Origin: Granulosicoccus sp045106855 | GTDB taxonomy: Bacteria; Pseudomonadota; Gammaproteobacteria; Granulosicoccales; Granulosicoccaceae | Assembly (NCBI GenBank): GCA_045106855.1 | Contig: JBGCFI010000054.1 | Coordinates: 1-64,000, forward strand | DNA length: 64,000 nt | Direction: 5' to 3' | Program-made: the position numbers and the translations under genes | The notes under the pieces: generated by a model | What the model was told of the DNA's origin: nothing | Database searches by the model: none | Seen by the model: only the letters and a program-made list of their open reading frames with translations | In this document: positions 1-8,712 of the stretch, piece after piece | How the letters are laid out: every line of letters starts with the position of its first letter | How positions within the stretch are numbered: the first letter of the stretch is position 1

Positions 1-255
1 ATCACTTGGCTCAAAGTCCTTCCAGGGAATATATTGAAATCCCACCGATGACTCAGGGTGATCATTGCCTCCGTCCCAACCTGAATTCCACCCTTTCAAC
101 GGGTTCTTGAATGGACCATCATTCTTGGCATAGGTATGGTCGAGAGATGCTGACGGCTTAACAAAACATTCACCCGTTGACTGTGCTATGGCCGATACGG
201 GACTAATCACAATGAACATTGCTAGAACAGGCAATACATTTTTCTTATAAATCAT
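1..255 (-). CDS. N-terminal part of a secreted glycosidase-like protein (runs off the left edge)
   Basis: An open frame of 85 codons starts with ATG at 255 and leaves the window at base 1, so only the N-terminus is visible. Residues 1-25 form a Sec signal peptide (positive MIYKK, hydrophobic core, probable cut after SAIAQ). The exported part carries NPLKGW, then GFQYIPWKDFEP. A short NPxxGW/F motif followed by an aromatic-rich strand ending W-x-x-F-E-P is, as I recall it, how the DUF4832/DUF4874 beta-galactosidase-like TIM-barrel proteins begin. The neighbouring apiose genes would suit a secreted polysaccharide-acting enzyme. That the frame is real is likely; the family is tentative because most of the protein is outside the window. 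Confidence 0.6.
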   Translation of the reverse strand, partial: MIYKKNVLPVLAMFIVISPVSAIAQSTGECFVKPSASLDHTYAKNDGPFKNPLKGWNSGWDGGNDHPESSVGFQYIPWKDFEPSD

Positions 256-688
256 ACGTTTCTGTTCACTCTTTTCACAAGCACAGTCGAATACTGCCTG
301 ATGTTTATTAAGCATCCTCATAAAAAGCCAACTAGAACTATCCTTGTCTTGTCGACGCGACAAAAAATTAATGTCCCACTCATTAAAATCAAAATGGTAT
401 GGACTCGACTCTTTATGAGCACATGATTAACTTTTCGCCCAAGGAGTGTATTCAGCTTTGCTGTAGAGCAATAGTTAAACTTTCTAATCCATCCGTACAG
501 TAACCATCGTCTCTTGATTGCAACGCATCACTAAAACACTGACATCATGGGCTCGCCAGAATCAGAAACCAAAATACTCGGCAAGCACATCGATAATCAA
601 GGAAACAAATATCCATCAGAAAGCTAATTAAACGCCCGATAGTTTTAATGCACGAAACGTATAGTCAAGAGCGTCTGATGTTGACTAT
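256..688. other. intergenic region, no gene seen
   Basis: This 433-base stretch lies between the start of the leftmost gene and the stop of apsD. All frames are broken by stops and no RNA gene was recognised. It is relatively AT-rich and should hold the promoter of the left gene and the end of the apsD transcript. The one clear structure is the palindrome at 349-363. No hairpin plus T-run was found near the apsD stop. Confidence 0.5.
349..363. promoter_or_regulatory. operator-like palindrome upstream of the left gene
   Basis: TTGTCG and CGACAA are perfect 6-base arms around a 3-base centre. The site sits about 95 bases upstream of the ATG at 255, where a repressor or activator site would be expected. 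No regulator gene lies next to it, so the cognate protein is unknown. A chance occurrence is possible. Confidence 0.35.
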
Positions 689-1705
689 TTAAATTTCAGA
701 CAAATCTATTGTGCACGCTTGAGACGCTGACAGATATGCAGCCTCTACCAGCGCTAACGTTTTTAGATTGTCAGCCCCCGAAGTTTCCGGCTGTATCCCT
801 GCTCTCACACAATCAACGAAATGCTGTTGTATCGTCAATACACTTTCCTGAATGTTGTGCCACGGTTTTTCCGCCCACGCCAATAGTTCTGGCGATACGT
901 CCGTGGTCTCCTCAGTTCCGGTTTGTATCGTTAATCGATAACCAGCATCCAGGCGAAGCGTACCTTTTGACCCGTCGATTTCCAGAAGCGATTGTGGAAA
1001 CGTCTCTGGCATCCGATGTGTAGCATAAGAGCAATCGACAATGCTTGTAGCACCTCCCACATGCTTTAAAAGCATCGTCGCCACATCTTCACCATTGATA
1101 TCGGGATTGATGCGTCGCGTGGTCGCAGTCATGTGAGTGACATCGCCTACAAAAGCTCTAGCGATATCCAGAATGTGAATGCCAAGATCTTCAATAATAA
1201 AACGCTTGCCTTCGGCCAGGTATGGCTGCCCGGAAAATACATCGTAACCGGAGCGAAAACTTACACGACAGAAGAACGGGTCTCCGATAGCACCCGATTT
1301 GACAACAGCAAGCGCTGACTGAATCGGTGATTGCCACCGAAAATTTTCATGCACCATTAACGTTTTTCCAGACTGTTCTACAGCAGCGACCATGGCTCGG
1401 GCGTCTTCCATGTTTTCAGCAAATGGCTTTTGACAGATGACGTGAACATCTGCCTTTGCCGCTAACTCTACAAGCTCGCGATGGGACCCTACGGTTGTGG
1501 CGATATCCACAAATTCAATTCCTCCTTCGGCTAGCATCTCGGCAGCACTGGAATGGGTTCTACCGATATCGAAAGAGCGGGAGCTCTGCTGTAAGCGTGT
1601 TTCATCACTGTCACATAAAGCGACAATTTCAACTCCCTGAATACTGCGCCATGCTTCTAGTTGGTTCTGTGCGAAAAAACCGCAGCCGATCAATGCACCT
1701 TTCAT
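689..1705 (-). CDS. apsD: D-apiose dehydrogenase (Gfo/Idh/MocA family)
   Basis: Predicted to oxidise D-apiose to D-apionolactone with NAD(P)+ in the cytoplasm, the first step of D-apiose catabolism. The 338-residue protein has the family layout: Rossmann fold with GCGFFA at 7-12, a QKP motif at 92-94 (the catalytic-lysine position, EKP in most relatives), HENFRW at 119-124, and the DxxxH pair D173/H177 in IIEDLGIHILD. The stretch SFRSGYDVFSGQPYL and the C-terminal SGADNLKTLALVEA are, from memory, hallmarks of the ApsD subgroup. The frame stays open to 1798, but ATG at 1705 is preceded by a GGAGG ribosome site about 7 bases away and gives the normal N-terminus. It is transcribed away from the ABC operon, which ends in the lactonase for its product; that context strongly supports the call. 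Confidence 0.85.
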   Translation of the reverse strand: MKGALIGCGFFAQNQLEAWRSIQGVEIVALCDSDETRLQQSSRSFDIGRTHSSAAEMLAEGGIEFVDIATTVGSHRELVELAAKADVHVICQKPFAENMEDARAMVAAVEQSGKTLMVHENFRWQSPIQSALAVVKSGAIGDPFFCRVSFRSGYDVFSGQPYLAEGKRFIIEDLGIHILDIARAFVGDVTHMTATTRRINPDINGEDVATMLLKHVGGATSIVDCSYATHRMPETFPQSLLEIDGSKGTLRLDAGYRLTIQTGTEETTDVSPELLAWAEKPWHNIQESVLTIQQHFVDCVRAGIQPETSGADNLKTLALVEAAYLSASQACTIDLSEI

Positions 1706-1960
1706 TGTTCCCTCCAAAGTAGTGAATGAAGGCCGACTCCGCGTGCGCGTAGCAAGGCCATTTTCTCTGTTGTACCTGATCTGCCACTCTGACATCACGT
1801 TAGCACTATCTTCATGCTATTCGAACGACGGGTAGAGGTGCGGGGCAATCCCTAGTCGGTAGCAACTATCTGATGGCGTGAATCGCTCTGAGTAATACGA
1901 CACAAATCTGTAGCTCCTGCGGACAGCTCAATTTCAGATCGGTAAAGGTTGACAAACTGG

Positions 1961-1984
1961 TATGATATGTCGATCATCATCATA
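1961..1984. promoter_or_regulatory. candidate operator for the apiose locus
   Basis: TATGAT (1961-1966) and ATCATA (1979-1984) form an inverted repeat just downstream of a TTGACA hexamer in the divergent region. The left arm is preceded by CTGG, giving a CTGGTATGAT half-site that looks like GntR/FCD-type operator halves. A repressor here could control both directions. No regulator gene is present in the locus, so it would act in trans. Inference from position and symmetry only. Confidence 0.3.
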
Positions 1985-2146
1985 GCAGGCAACGAATGAT
2001 ATTTCTCTCACCGACGACAAGAATTAAATGAAGCCCACCCACTAGCGGGAGCGTCAAGGGCTTTACCGCGATAGATAACGCTTATTCGGGATCAGTACAC
2101 GATCGCCAGCTAGCTGATTCACGGTGGGAACACCTAAACCACAATC

Positions 2147-2151
2147 TGGAG
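2147..2151 (+). promoter_or_regulatory. ribosome site deciding the binding-protein start
   Basis: TGGAG lies 1 base before the ATG at 2153 but 7 bases before the ATG at 2159. Normal spacing favours 2159, shortening the protein by two residues without changing the signal peptide. Confidence 0.5.
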
Positions 2152-2158
2152 AATGAAT

Positions 2159-3565
2159 ATGAAGCGATTTCAAACCCTTAAACAGAGATGGTCAGCCACC
2201 TGGATAATCGTGGGCGGACTTATGTGCGCAAACGCTTCTGCTCAATCTGCCGCTGAACGAGCTGTGGAAGCCGCACAACAATATTCTGGAACCGAAATCA
2301 CCATCGTCTGGGAAGCTGGTCTACAGGCTCTTGACCCCCTCAATTTCTCAGGCCCGAAATGGAAAGAACTGACCGGCATCGATGTCAAAGTCATTGAGGT
2401 TTCTACCGCGGAGATGTTTACCAAAATTCTTCAGGAACATCGAGCTGGCACTGGCGCTTATGATGCACTCAATGTCATTCCATCGTGGTTACCAGACCTT
2501 GCCATTGCAGGTGCGCTGGAACCCCTGGACGCGCTGATTGACAAGCACGGCTATCGCGACGAATTGCAAGATATCGGCGCTGTCTATCGGGACAATCAGA
2601 TGACTTATGACGGCACTATCTATGGTCTTCCAGACGATGGTGATGTATTTCTTTTGTACTATCGAAAAGACATATTTGCCGAGAACAACCTGGAGCCACC
2701 CGGCACGTGGGCAGAGTTTGCCGAAATTGGACAAATGCTGACTGATAAGTATGCGCCAGAGATGTATGGTGCCGCGTTTTTTCGCCAACCCCCCTATGCG
2801 CAATGGATGTTTCAGGAACGATTCCGGGTTGAAGGCGGCAAATTCTTTGATGATGATATGAATGCAACCGTCAACAGCGAAATCGGCACGCGCGTGTTTA
2901 CCGAAATGCGTGAAGAAAACAAGTTCATGCCGCCAGGCATTGAAACCACAGGATTTGTTGAAAATCTTGCAACGTTTCTTTCTGGTGATAGCGCCATGAC
3001 AATATCCTGGCCTCCTTATGGACGCTGGGCCGCAGGTTATGGAGCTGATGAAGAGGCGTTGGCATGGGTCCCCAAATCGACAATTGCGGGCAAGGTAGGG
3101 TATGCACTCCCTCCTGGCGGTCATCCCGAGCTTGCAGCCGGATTCTCGCTTAGCGTATCGTCCAACAGTAAAAACAAAGAGGCTGCATACCTGTTTATCC
3201 AGTGGCTTAACAGCGCTGACACTAGTCTCGAACGAGTGCAACTACCATTTGCACTACGCGACCCCTTTCGGGAATCGCACTTCGCCAGCGAAGAATATCA
3301 ATCACGATGGCCTGATGCGCCTGAATACCTGGCCATGTTGCAAGAGGCCGCTGTAAAAGGTCTGAGCGATCTTTCTCTGCTACAAACTGATCGTTATGAG
3401 GAAGCTCTACGCCAGGCAGTAAGTCGTCTATGGGCGGGAGAAGATCCTAAAACCATCCTCGATGATGTTGCCGACACCTGGGATAAAACCACTGCAAAAA
3501 TCGGAGTAGAAAAACAAAAAACTGTCTACTTGGACTGGGCTTCCAAGCCTAACTCCTACCCATAA
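2159..3565 (+). CDS. ABC sugar importer, periplasmic binding protein (family 1)
   Basis: The captured ligand is delivered to the permease pair encoded next. The 468-residue product has a Sec signal peptide (MKRFQ, hydrophobic core, cut near ANASA-Q), then a two-lobe family 1 extracellular binding fold: an ITIVWEAG opening strand, the AGTGAYDAL loop, and LPDDGDVFLLYYRKDIF, the typical hinge segment where carbohydrate binders read Y-Y-R-K-D. There is no lipobox, so it should be soluble. It heads the operon binding protein, permease, permease, ATPase, lactonase. Because the operon faces apsD and ends in apnL, D-apiose or D-apionate is the probable ligand. Sugar-binder membership is secure; the exact ligand is inferred. 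Confidence 0.88.
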   Translation: MKRFQTLKQRWSATWIIVGGLMCANASAQSAAERAVEAAQQYSGTEITIVWEAGLQALDPLNFSGPKWKELTGIDVKVIEVSTAEMFTKILQEHRAGTGAYDALNVIPSWLPDLAIAGALEPLDALIDKHGYRDELQDIGAVYRDNQMTYDGTIYGLPDDGDVFLLYYRKDIFAENNLEPPGTWAEFAEIGQMLTDKYAPEMYGAAFFRQPPYAQWMFQERFRVEGGKFFDDDMNATVNSEIGTRVFTEMREENKFMPPGIETTGFVENLATFLSGDSAMTISWPPYGRWAAGYGADEEALAWVPKSTIAGKVGYALPPGGHPELAAGFSLSVSSNSKNKEAAYLFIQWLNSADTSLERVQLPFALRDPFRESHFASEEYQSRWPDAPEYLAMLQEAAVKGLSDLSLLQTDRYEEALRQAVSRLWAGEDPKTILDDVADTWDKTTAKIGVEKQKTVYLDWASKPNSYP

Positions 3566-3647
3566 CAGCAATCCACCATCCAATAGGTGGGCTGACAACA
3601 ACAGTCCATCTATTAAACAGAGATAGAACTGTCTTCCAAATAATCAT

Positions 3648-4535
3648 ATGAGTGCAGCCAGCTACAATGCTAATCATGAACGCTGGTTCAAATACTGGTT
3701 GATTGCGCCTGGGGTGTTTCTGCTTCTGCTAATCGGTTTGTTCCCGCTCATCTATTCGCTCATCGTCAGTTTCCAGAACATCAACCTGATTGACATCGAC
3801 ACCTCGTTTCAGGGACTTCTGAACTATCGGATGCTGCTGGATGATTCACGGTTGTGGCAATCGTTTAAGCACACTCTGATATTCATGGTAGTCGCTCTGC
3901 CCCTTGAATTGATATTCGGAATGTTAATGGCGTTGTTATGTCTGGAGAAACTACCTGGCAAACAATTATTCATTGCCCTCTTATTGTTACCCACCGTCAT
4001 TTCACCTATCGTTGCAGGCGCTGCGTGGCGGTTACTTTTTGATAACCGCTTCGGACCCATTAACCAGATTATCAGCTGGTTCGCAGGTGAGCCCATCACC
4101 ATTCTGTGGACCATCAACCCCACCTTTGTCTATCCCGCCATATTGATTACCGAGATCTGGCAATGGACACCATTCATGTTTCTATTGCTATTGGCTGCAC
4201 TGGGAAACGTCGACAAATCACAGATCGAAGCAGCGGAGATCGATGGTGCTTCATATTGGCGTATTTTCTTCAAAATCATGCTGCCGGCAATCGCACCAGT
4301 GATGGTGATCGCCTTGCTCATCCGAGCTCTGGACCTGTTTCGATTATTCGATATGGTCTGGGCATTAACTCAGGGTGGCCCCGGAACAAGCACGGAAACA
4401 GTATCTATCTACGCCTACGTCCAGGGTTTTAAACAATTTGAAACAAGCTATACAGCCGCGATAGCATTTCTGGTTATTGTCATGTTGTCGGTAGTTGTCA
4501 TATATGCACTGAAGCGCGTGGAAGTTACTCGATGA
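3648..4535 (+). CDS. ABC sugar importer permease, MalF/UgpA type
   Basis: Inner-membrane subunit forming half of the translocation channel. The 295 residues contain about six membrane segments: the first near 16-37 (WLIAPGVFLLLLIGLFPL), the last at the C-terminus (FLVIVMLSVVVIYAL). The EAA coupling loop reads EAAEIDGASYWRIFFKIMLP, which docks on the ATPase. The gene starts 82 bases after the binding-protein stop, and its last four bases overlap the next permease in an ATGA arrangement, so the two are translationally coupled. It lacks the long periplasmic insert of E. coli MalF, like most CUT1 permeases. Confidence 0.92.
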   Translation: MSAASYNANHERWFKYWLIAPGVFLLLLIGLFPLIYSLIVSFQNINLIDIDTSFQGLLNYRMLLDDSRLWQSFKHTLIFMVVALPLELIFGMLMALLCLEKLPGKQLFIALLLLPTVISPIVAGAAWRLLFDNRFGPINQIISWFAGEPITILWTINPTFVYPAILITEIWQWTPFMFLLLLAALGNVDKSQIEAAEIDGASYWRIFFKIMLPAIAPVMVIALLIRALDLFRLFDMVWALTQGGPGTSTETVSIYAYVQGFKQFETSYTAAIAFLVIVMLSVVVIYALKRVEVTR

Positions 4536-5353
4536 AACGAAGCTCCGTGATACTGGCTTTACGCTATATCACGTTAATCAGCATCACGATAATTTTTCTG
4601 TTTCCGATTTACTGGCTGTTCGCTATCTCGTTCAAGACTCCCGACGAAATTTTTGCCTCACCTCCCAACTGGCTTCCCGAAAGCATCCAGTTTTCCAACT
4701 ATGCAGTTCTGTTCAAGGACGGAGACGTTGTCACAATCTGGAACAGCTTATTCATTGCAACGGTCAGTACCGCATTAGCGATGTTCATAGGAACCATTTG
4801 TGCGTATAGCCTAGCAAGATTTCGGACAGGTGGAGACAACCTTGCGATATGGATCATCTCTCAACGTATGATTCCGCCCATTGCCATTGTGTTTCCGGTT
4901 TTTCTCCTTTATGTATGGCTTGGATGGGTAGACACCTACCACGGACTCATATTGCTGTACACCGCATTCAATCTTCCTTATGTCATCTGGATGATGCGAG
5001 GCTACATAGAGGACATACCCCTGGAGCTCGAAGAAAGCGCTCTGGTGGATGGCTGTACGCGTTGGGAAGTTCTACGCAAGGTCGTTTTTCCAATGGTGCG
5101 ATCAGGACTATTTGCGACAGCAGTTTTTACCTTTGTGTTTGCCTGGAACGATTTCGTCTTTGCTCTGGTGCTAACCCGCAATGAAGTAACCACGTTCCCG
5201 GTTCAGGTCACGCACTATTTTGGCGGACAATCCAACTTCTGGGCAAAAATTGCTGCCATGAGTGTACTGGGGACAATTCCTATTTTTATAGCGGTAGCCA
5301 CGTTGCAGCGCTATATGGTTCGTGGCATTTCAATGGGCGCGGTAAAAGGATAA
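4532..5353 (+). CDS. ABC sugar importer permease, MalG/UgpE type
   Basis: Second channel subunit, partner of the preceding permease. The 273-residue protein has six predicted membrane helices beginning with YITLISITIIFLFPIYWL. Its EAA loop is LEESALVDGCTRWEVLRKVV, with the conserved glycine, for docking on the ATPase. The C-terminus MVRGISMGAVKG is the usual MalG-type tail that contacts MalK. The start overlaps the preceding stop by four bases, and the stop is two bases before the ATPase start. Membership of the CUT1 permease family is clear; the substrate follows from context. Confidence 0.92.
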   Translation: MKRSSVILALRYITLISITIIFLFPIYWLFAISFKTPDEIFASPPNWLPESIQFSNYAVLFKDGDVVTIWNSLFIATVSTALAMFIGTICAYSLARFRTGGDNLAIWIISQRMIPPIAIVFPVFLLYVWLGWVDTYHGLILLYTAFNLPYVIWMMRGYIEDIPLELEESALVDGCTRWEVLRKVVFPMVRSGLFATAVFTFVFAWNDFVFALVLTRNEVTTFPVQVTHYFGGQSNFWAKIAAMSVLGTIPIFIAVATLQRYMVRGISMGAVKG

Positions 5354-5355
5354 TT

Positions 5356-6435
5356 ATGGCTACCTTAAGCATTTCCGGTCTGCAGAAGTACTATGGAAAA
5401 TCCCATGCACTGCGCGGTATTGATCTTGACATCCCTGAGGGAGAATTTACTGTATTTGTCGGACCATCCGGGTGTGGAAAGAGCACATTACTGCGAACTA
5501 TTGCAGGCCTTGAGCAGATAGACGGGGGTACTATTTCAATCGACGGTGATGTCATCAATGACATGCGCCCACGCGATCGGGATCTGGCCATGGTGTTCCA
5601 GAACTACGCGCTATACCCCTACATGAATGTATTCGAGAATATCGCCTTTGGTTTACGCGCGAGAAAATCGCCAAAAGAGAACATTGCGCCCAAGGTTAAC
5701 GCTGTAGCAAAAATGCTGGACATCGAACCTCTGCTGCAACGCTTCCCCAAAGAACTGTCCGGGGGGCAGCGCCAGCGAGTTGCCATTGGCAGGGCCGTAG
5801 TACGCAATGCGCGTCTGTTCCTGTTTGACGAACCTCTGTCCAATCTGGATGCGCAGTTGCGCGAAGGTATGCGAAGCGAGATAAAACGATTGCATCAGGA
5901 AATTGGTAAAACCATGATTTACGTCACTCATGATCAGGTTGAAGCCATGACTCTGGCAGACAGAATCGTTTTACTGCGCGACGGTGTTATTGAACAAGTG
6001 GGGGCTCCCCTGGAGTTGTTCGAAAAACCGGTCAGTAGATTTGTCGCAGCATTTGTGGGTTCACCCACCATCAATTTCGTACCCGCAACGCTACTGCTGG
6101 AGAATAACCGAATTTTCGTACGATTCACTGATGGCCGGCAGGTACAAGTGCCGTCCTCGCGACTTGACAGGCTCGACAAGCACATAGACAGGCAGATAAC
6201 ATGCGGAATACGCGCCGAGCATATACAACGCACTGACGATGACGGATTAAAGGTAAGAATAGAGCTTCTGCAACCAACTGGTTCCCGAAGCTTTGCAACT
6301 TTCCGGCTCTCTGATGTTCCTGTAGTGGCCGAGCTAGAGGCTCACGATGGCAGCTGTGTAGATGATCGGATAACTATAACAATAGATACAAAGCGGATGC
6401 TGCTGATTGATCCCAACACAGACAAGGTATTGTAA
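5356..6435 (+). CDS. ABC sugar importer ATPase, MalK/UgpC type
   Basis: Cytoplasmic ATPase that drives the importer. The 359 residues show every nucleotide-binding motif: Walker A GPSGCGKST, Q-loop MVFQNYALYPYM, signature LSGGQRQR, Walker B LFLFDEPLSNLD and the switch histidine in YVTHDQ. After about residue 235 comes a C-terminal OB-fold (TOBE-type) regulatory domain, as in MalK and UgpC, which in relatives contacts regulators. It starts two bases after the second permease and ends 28 bases before apnL. MalK-type ATPases are often shared between several importers, so it may also serve other CUT1 systems in the genome. Confidence 0.93.
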   Translation: MATLSISGLQKYYGKSHALRGIDLDIPEGEFTVFVGPSGCGKSTLLRTIAGLEQIDGGTISIDGDVINDMRPRDRDLAMVFQNYALYPYMNVFENIAFGLRARKSPKENIAPKVNAVAKMLDIEPLLQRFPKELSGGQRQRVAIGRAVVRNARLFLFDEPLSNLDAQLREGMRSEIKRLHQEIGKTMIYVTHDQVEAMTLADRIVLLRDGVIEQVGAPLELFEKPVSRFVAAFVGSPTINFVPATLLLENNRIFVRFTDGRQVQVPSSRLDRLDKHIDRQITCGIRAEHIQRTDDDGLKVRIELLQPTGSRSFATFRLSDVPVVAELEAHDGSCVDDRITITIDTKRMLLIDPNTDKVL

Positions 6436-6463
6436 TTCGACAACGACACGGGAATTTACCCAC

Positions 6464-8440
6464 ATGGACAAGAACCTATCCGATGCAATAAAACTATACG
6501 GCACCGAAGAACCCGTTCTACCCATGCGTACATTAACGGCAGGGCCCGTATCTTGTGAATTCGACCAGGGTGCACTGAGGTATATAAAAGTCCATGGCCA
6601 GGAGGCAATCAGAAATATTGCCTTCGTCGTGCGAGACAAAGACTGGGGCACGTATTTACCGGAGCTGGAAAACGTTCAGATTGATCAACGACCCGACTCC
6701 TTTACTGTCACCTTTGATGCGGTTTGCAAGGATGAGCAGCAACAGATTAACTACTCGATAGAGATTGTCGGCAGTGCTGACGGATCCCTGTTGTTTACCG
6801 GCACGTACACGGCAGTCACCGATTTTCTAACCAATCGCACGGGATTCGTTATTCTACACCCCATTGCTGGAGTTTCAGGTCACCCCCTAACGGTTGAGCA
6901 CGTTAACGGTGATGTCGAGCAATCAAAGTTCCCAACACTGATAGACCCGATACAGCCTTTCAAGGACATTCGGGCATTGACTCATGAGGTACTACCCGGG
7001 GTGCGTCTCCGTTGTCGAATGACAGGAGAGACTTTCGAGATGGAAGATCATCGCCAATGGAATGATGCTTCCTACAAGACCTACGTTCGGCCCATTGCCT
7101 TGCCTTGGCCGTTTACCATAAACAAAACAGAGTCAGCTCAACAATCCGTGAGCCTGACAATGTCCACTGACAGTAAAGACAAACTAGCGAACATCAACCC
7201 ACCAGCTGAAAAGCGCTGCATACTGACTGTCGCAAAGCTTAGTGAAAGGCGAATCATGCCTGATATCGGAATTGGGGTAGAACCCTGGAACATCGCGGGT
7301 GCCTTAGCTCATCAGGACCTGCTAAAGAAGCTGGCGCCTCAGCAGCTCGTGGTATGGCATGAGCTGAATCAGCATGACAGCGACCATCTCAAGCAAGCCT
7401 CCATGCTGGCCCGTGGTATCAATTCACCCATCGAACTCCAAGCGATTATCCCCGACATCAACTTCAAGGAAGAAATTGCGACACTGGCCAGGCAATGCCA
7501 CGATGCTGATATAAATCCGAAGGCTATTCATGTCGCCCCAGCCAAGTATCTACAGTCAATCATGCCGGGTACATCGTGGCCCGACGTGACACCTCTGGAA
7601 GACATCTATGACCAGGTGTATGGCCGTTTTCCCGAAGCCGCTATCGGTGGAGGGATGTTGTCCTTTTTCCCTGAGCTCAACCGGTATCGCCCACCGACAG
7701 ATCACTGTGATTTTATCAGCCACGCCAATAATACGATTACACATGCCTGTGACGACATTACGGTCACCGAGAATCTTGAAGCCATCCCATTCATCATTGA
7801 TACCTGCCGTTCCTTTGCCAATGACAAGCCCTACCATATCGGGCCCAGCTCTATCGGCATGCGTTTCAACCCGTACGGCTCCAAGACCATGGATAACCCG
7901 GATAACTCGCGTATTGCCATGGCCCGTATGGATCCGCGCCAGCGTGGGCTGGCCAACGCTGCTTGGACAGTGGGGTATGTAGCACATCTCGCTCGCGGTG
8001 GCATCGACTGTATCAATTTGCACGCACCCACCGGCGAATTCGGTATTCTCAACCATGATGAGAATTGGGCCCGACCAGGGTTCGACGACACATCCAGACA
8101 GGTTTACCCGGTCTATCACATCATGGCGGGTTTCACGAAAGCTGCCAGCAGTGACCAGCTGCAAACGCTTTCCACCATGAGCCGCGAGGTGGAGGCTGTC
8201 GGCTACCAGCAAGACAACAGTTTTATTGTCTGGGTAGCTAATCTCACTAACGATACGCAGAACATGGAAATAGCTGGCCTGACCATGACGGATGCACATA
8301 TTGCCACTTTGTCTTTGGAAACATTTGACAAGTGCACGCAACACTGCGACGGATTTGATCAAACAACAGCGGCCTTAAAATCGTCACTGCTGACACTGGG
8401 ACCTTACTGTGTAGTAAGACTAACCACGTCTTCCGGTTGA
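6464..8440 (+). CDS. apnL: D-apionate lactonase (apionolactone hydrolase)
   Basis: Predicted to open D-apionolactone, the ApsD product, to D-apionate in the cytoplasm. The protein (658 residues) matches the ApnL family as I know it: an N-terminal beta domain with HPIAGV, VEHVNGDVEQSKFP, LIDPIQPFKDIRALTHEV and YKTYVRPIALPWP, a middle TIM-barrel-like part with GGGMLSFFPELNRYRPP and IGPSSIGMRFNPYG, and a small C-terminal beta domain. No signal peptide is present. The frame is open from 6407, but ATG at 6464 falls 28 bases after the ATPase stop and begins a natural N-terminus; its ribosome site is weak (GGGAA). Genes for later steps from D-apionate are not in the window and must lie elsewhere or to the left. 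Confidence 0.83.
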   Translation: MDKNLSDAIKLYGTEEPVLPMRTLTAGPVSCEFDQGALRYIKVHGQEAIRNIAFVVRDKDWGTYLPELENVQIDQRPDSFTVTFDAVCKDEQQQINYSIEIVGSADGSLLFTGTYTAVTDFLTNRTGFVILHPIAGVSGHPLTVEHVNGDVEQSKFPTLIDPIQPFKDIRALTHEVLPGVRLRCRMTGETFEMEDHRQWNDASYKTYVRPIALPWPFTINKTESAQQSVSLTMSTDSKDKLANINPPAEKRCILTVAKLSERRIMPDIGIGVEPWNIAGALAHQDLLKKLAPQQLVVWHELNQHDSDHLKQASMLARGINSPIELQAIIPDINFKEEIATLARQCHDADINPKAIHVAPAKYLQSIMPGTSWPDVTPLEDIYDQVYGRFPEAAIGGGMLSFFPELNRYRPPTDHCDFISHANNTITHACDDITVTENLEAIPFIIDTCRSFANDKPYHIGPSSIGMRFNPYGSKTMDNPDNSRIAMARMDPRQRGLANAAWTVGYVAHLARGGIDCINLHAPTGEFGILNHDENWARPGFDDTSRQVYPVYHIMAGFTKAASSDQLQTLSTMSREVEAVGYQQDNSFIVWVANLTNDTQNMEIAGLTMTDAHIATLSLETFDKCTQHCDGFDQTTAALKSSLLTLGPYCVVRLTTSSG

Positions 8441-8712
8441 AGCAGAGGTAGGAACCAGATCAAGCCAGTTCGTCCATTGAAACCCTTTATGCATCCGTGC
8501 TATGGATTCGATGCCTTTGATAAACTCGCCGTGCAACTTAACATCTACTCAGAGCAAGCCGGTTCACAGCTTTTGCCGATCCTCAGAAGCTGCGGCCTGC
8601 TCTAACAATAGATAATAAAAGCGGTCGTACCAAAAGGTAAGTTCCAGACGACATTTAATGCCTCCAAAAAGGCAATACTGTCGACCGCGCAAAGCAAAGG
8701 AGTTTCTGCACG
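8441..8712. other. intergenic region with a long imperfect hairpin
   Basis: No coding frame is evident. Bases 8551-8603 fold into an extended imperfect hairpin: AGAGCA pairs with TGCTCT, GCCG with CGGC, and AGCTT with AAGCT, with small bulges. It is not followed by a T-run, so it is not a standard terminator, though it may end or protect the apnL transcript. AAAGGAG at 8696-8702 is the ribosome site of cti. Confidence 0.4.

Larger units (their letters stand above)
1706..2158. other. divergent promoter region between apsD and the ABC operon
   Basis: About 450 bases separate the two divergent starts, so both promoters should lie here. A TTGACA hexamer occurs at 1949-1954 facing the ABC operon, but the best -10 at 17 bases (GATCAT) is poor. 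An inverted repeat at 1961-1984 overlaps that position. No coding frame with a plausible ribosome site was seen. Confidence 0.5.

Noticed and set aside
1706..1798. N-terminal extension of apsD back to 1798
   Set aside because: The extension lies upstream of a strong GGAGG and the Rossmann start; it is basic and has no family match.
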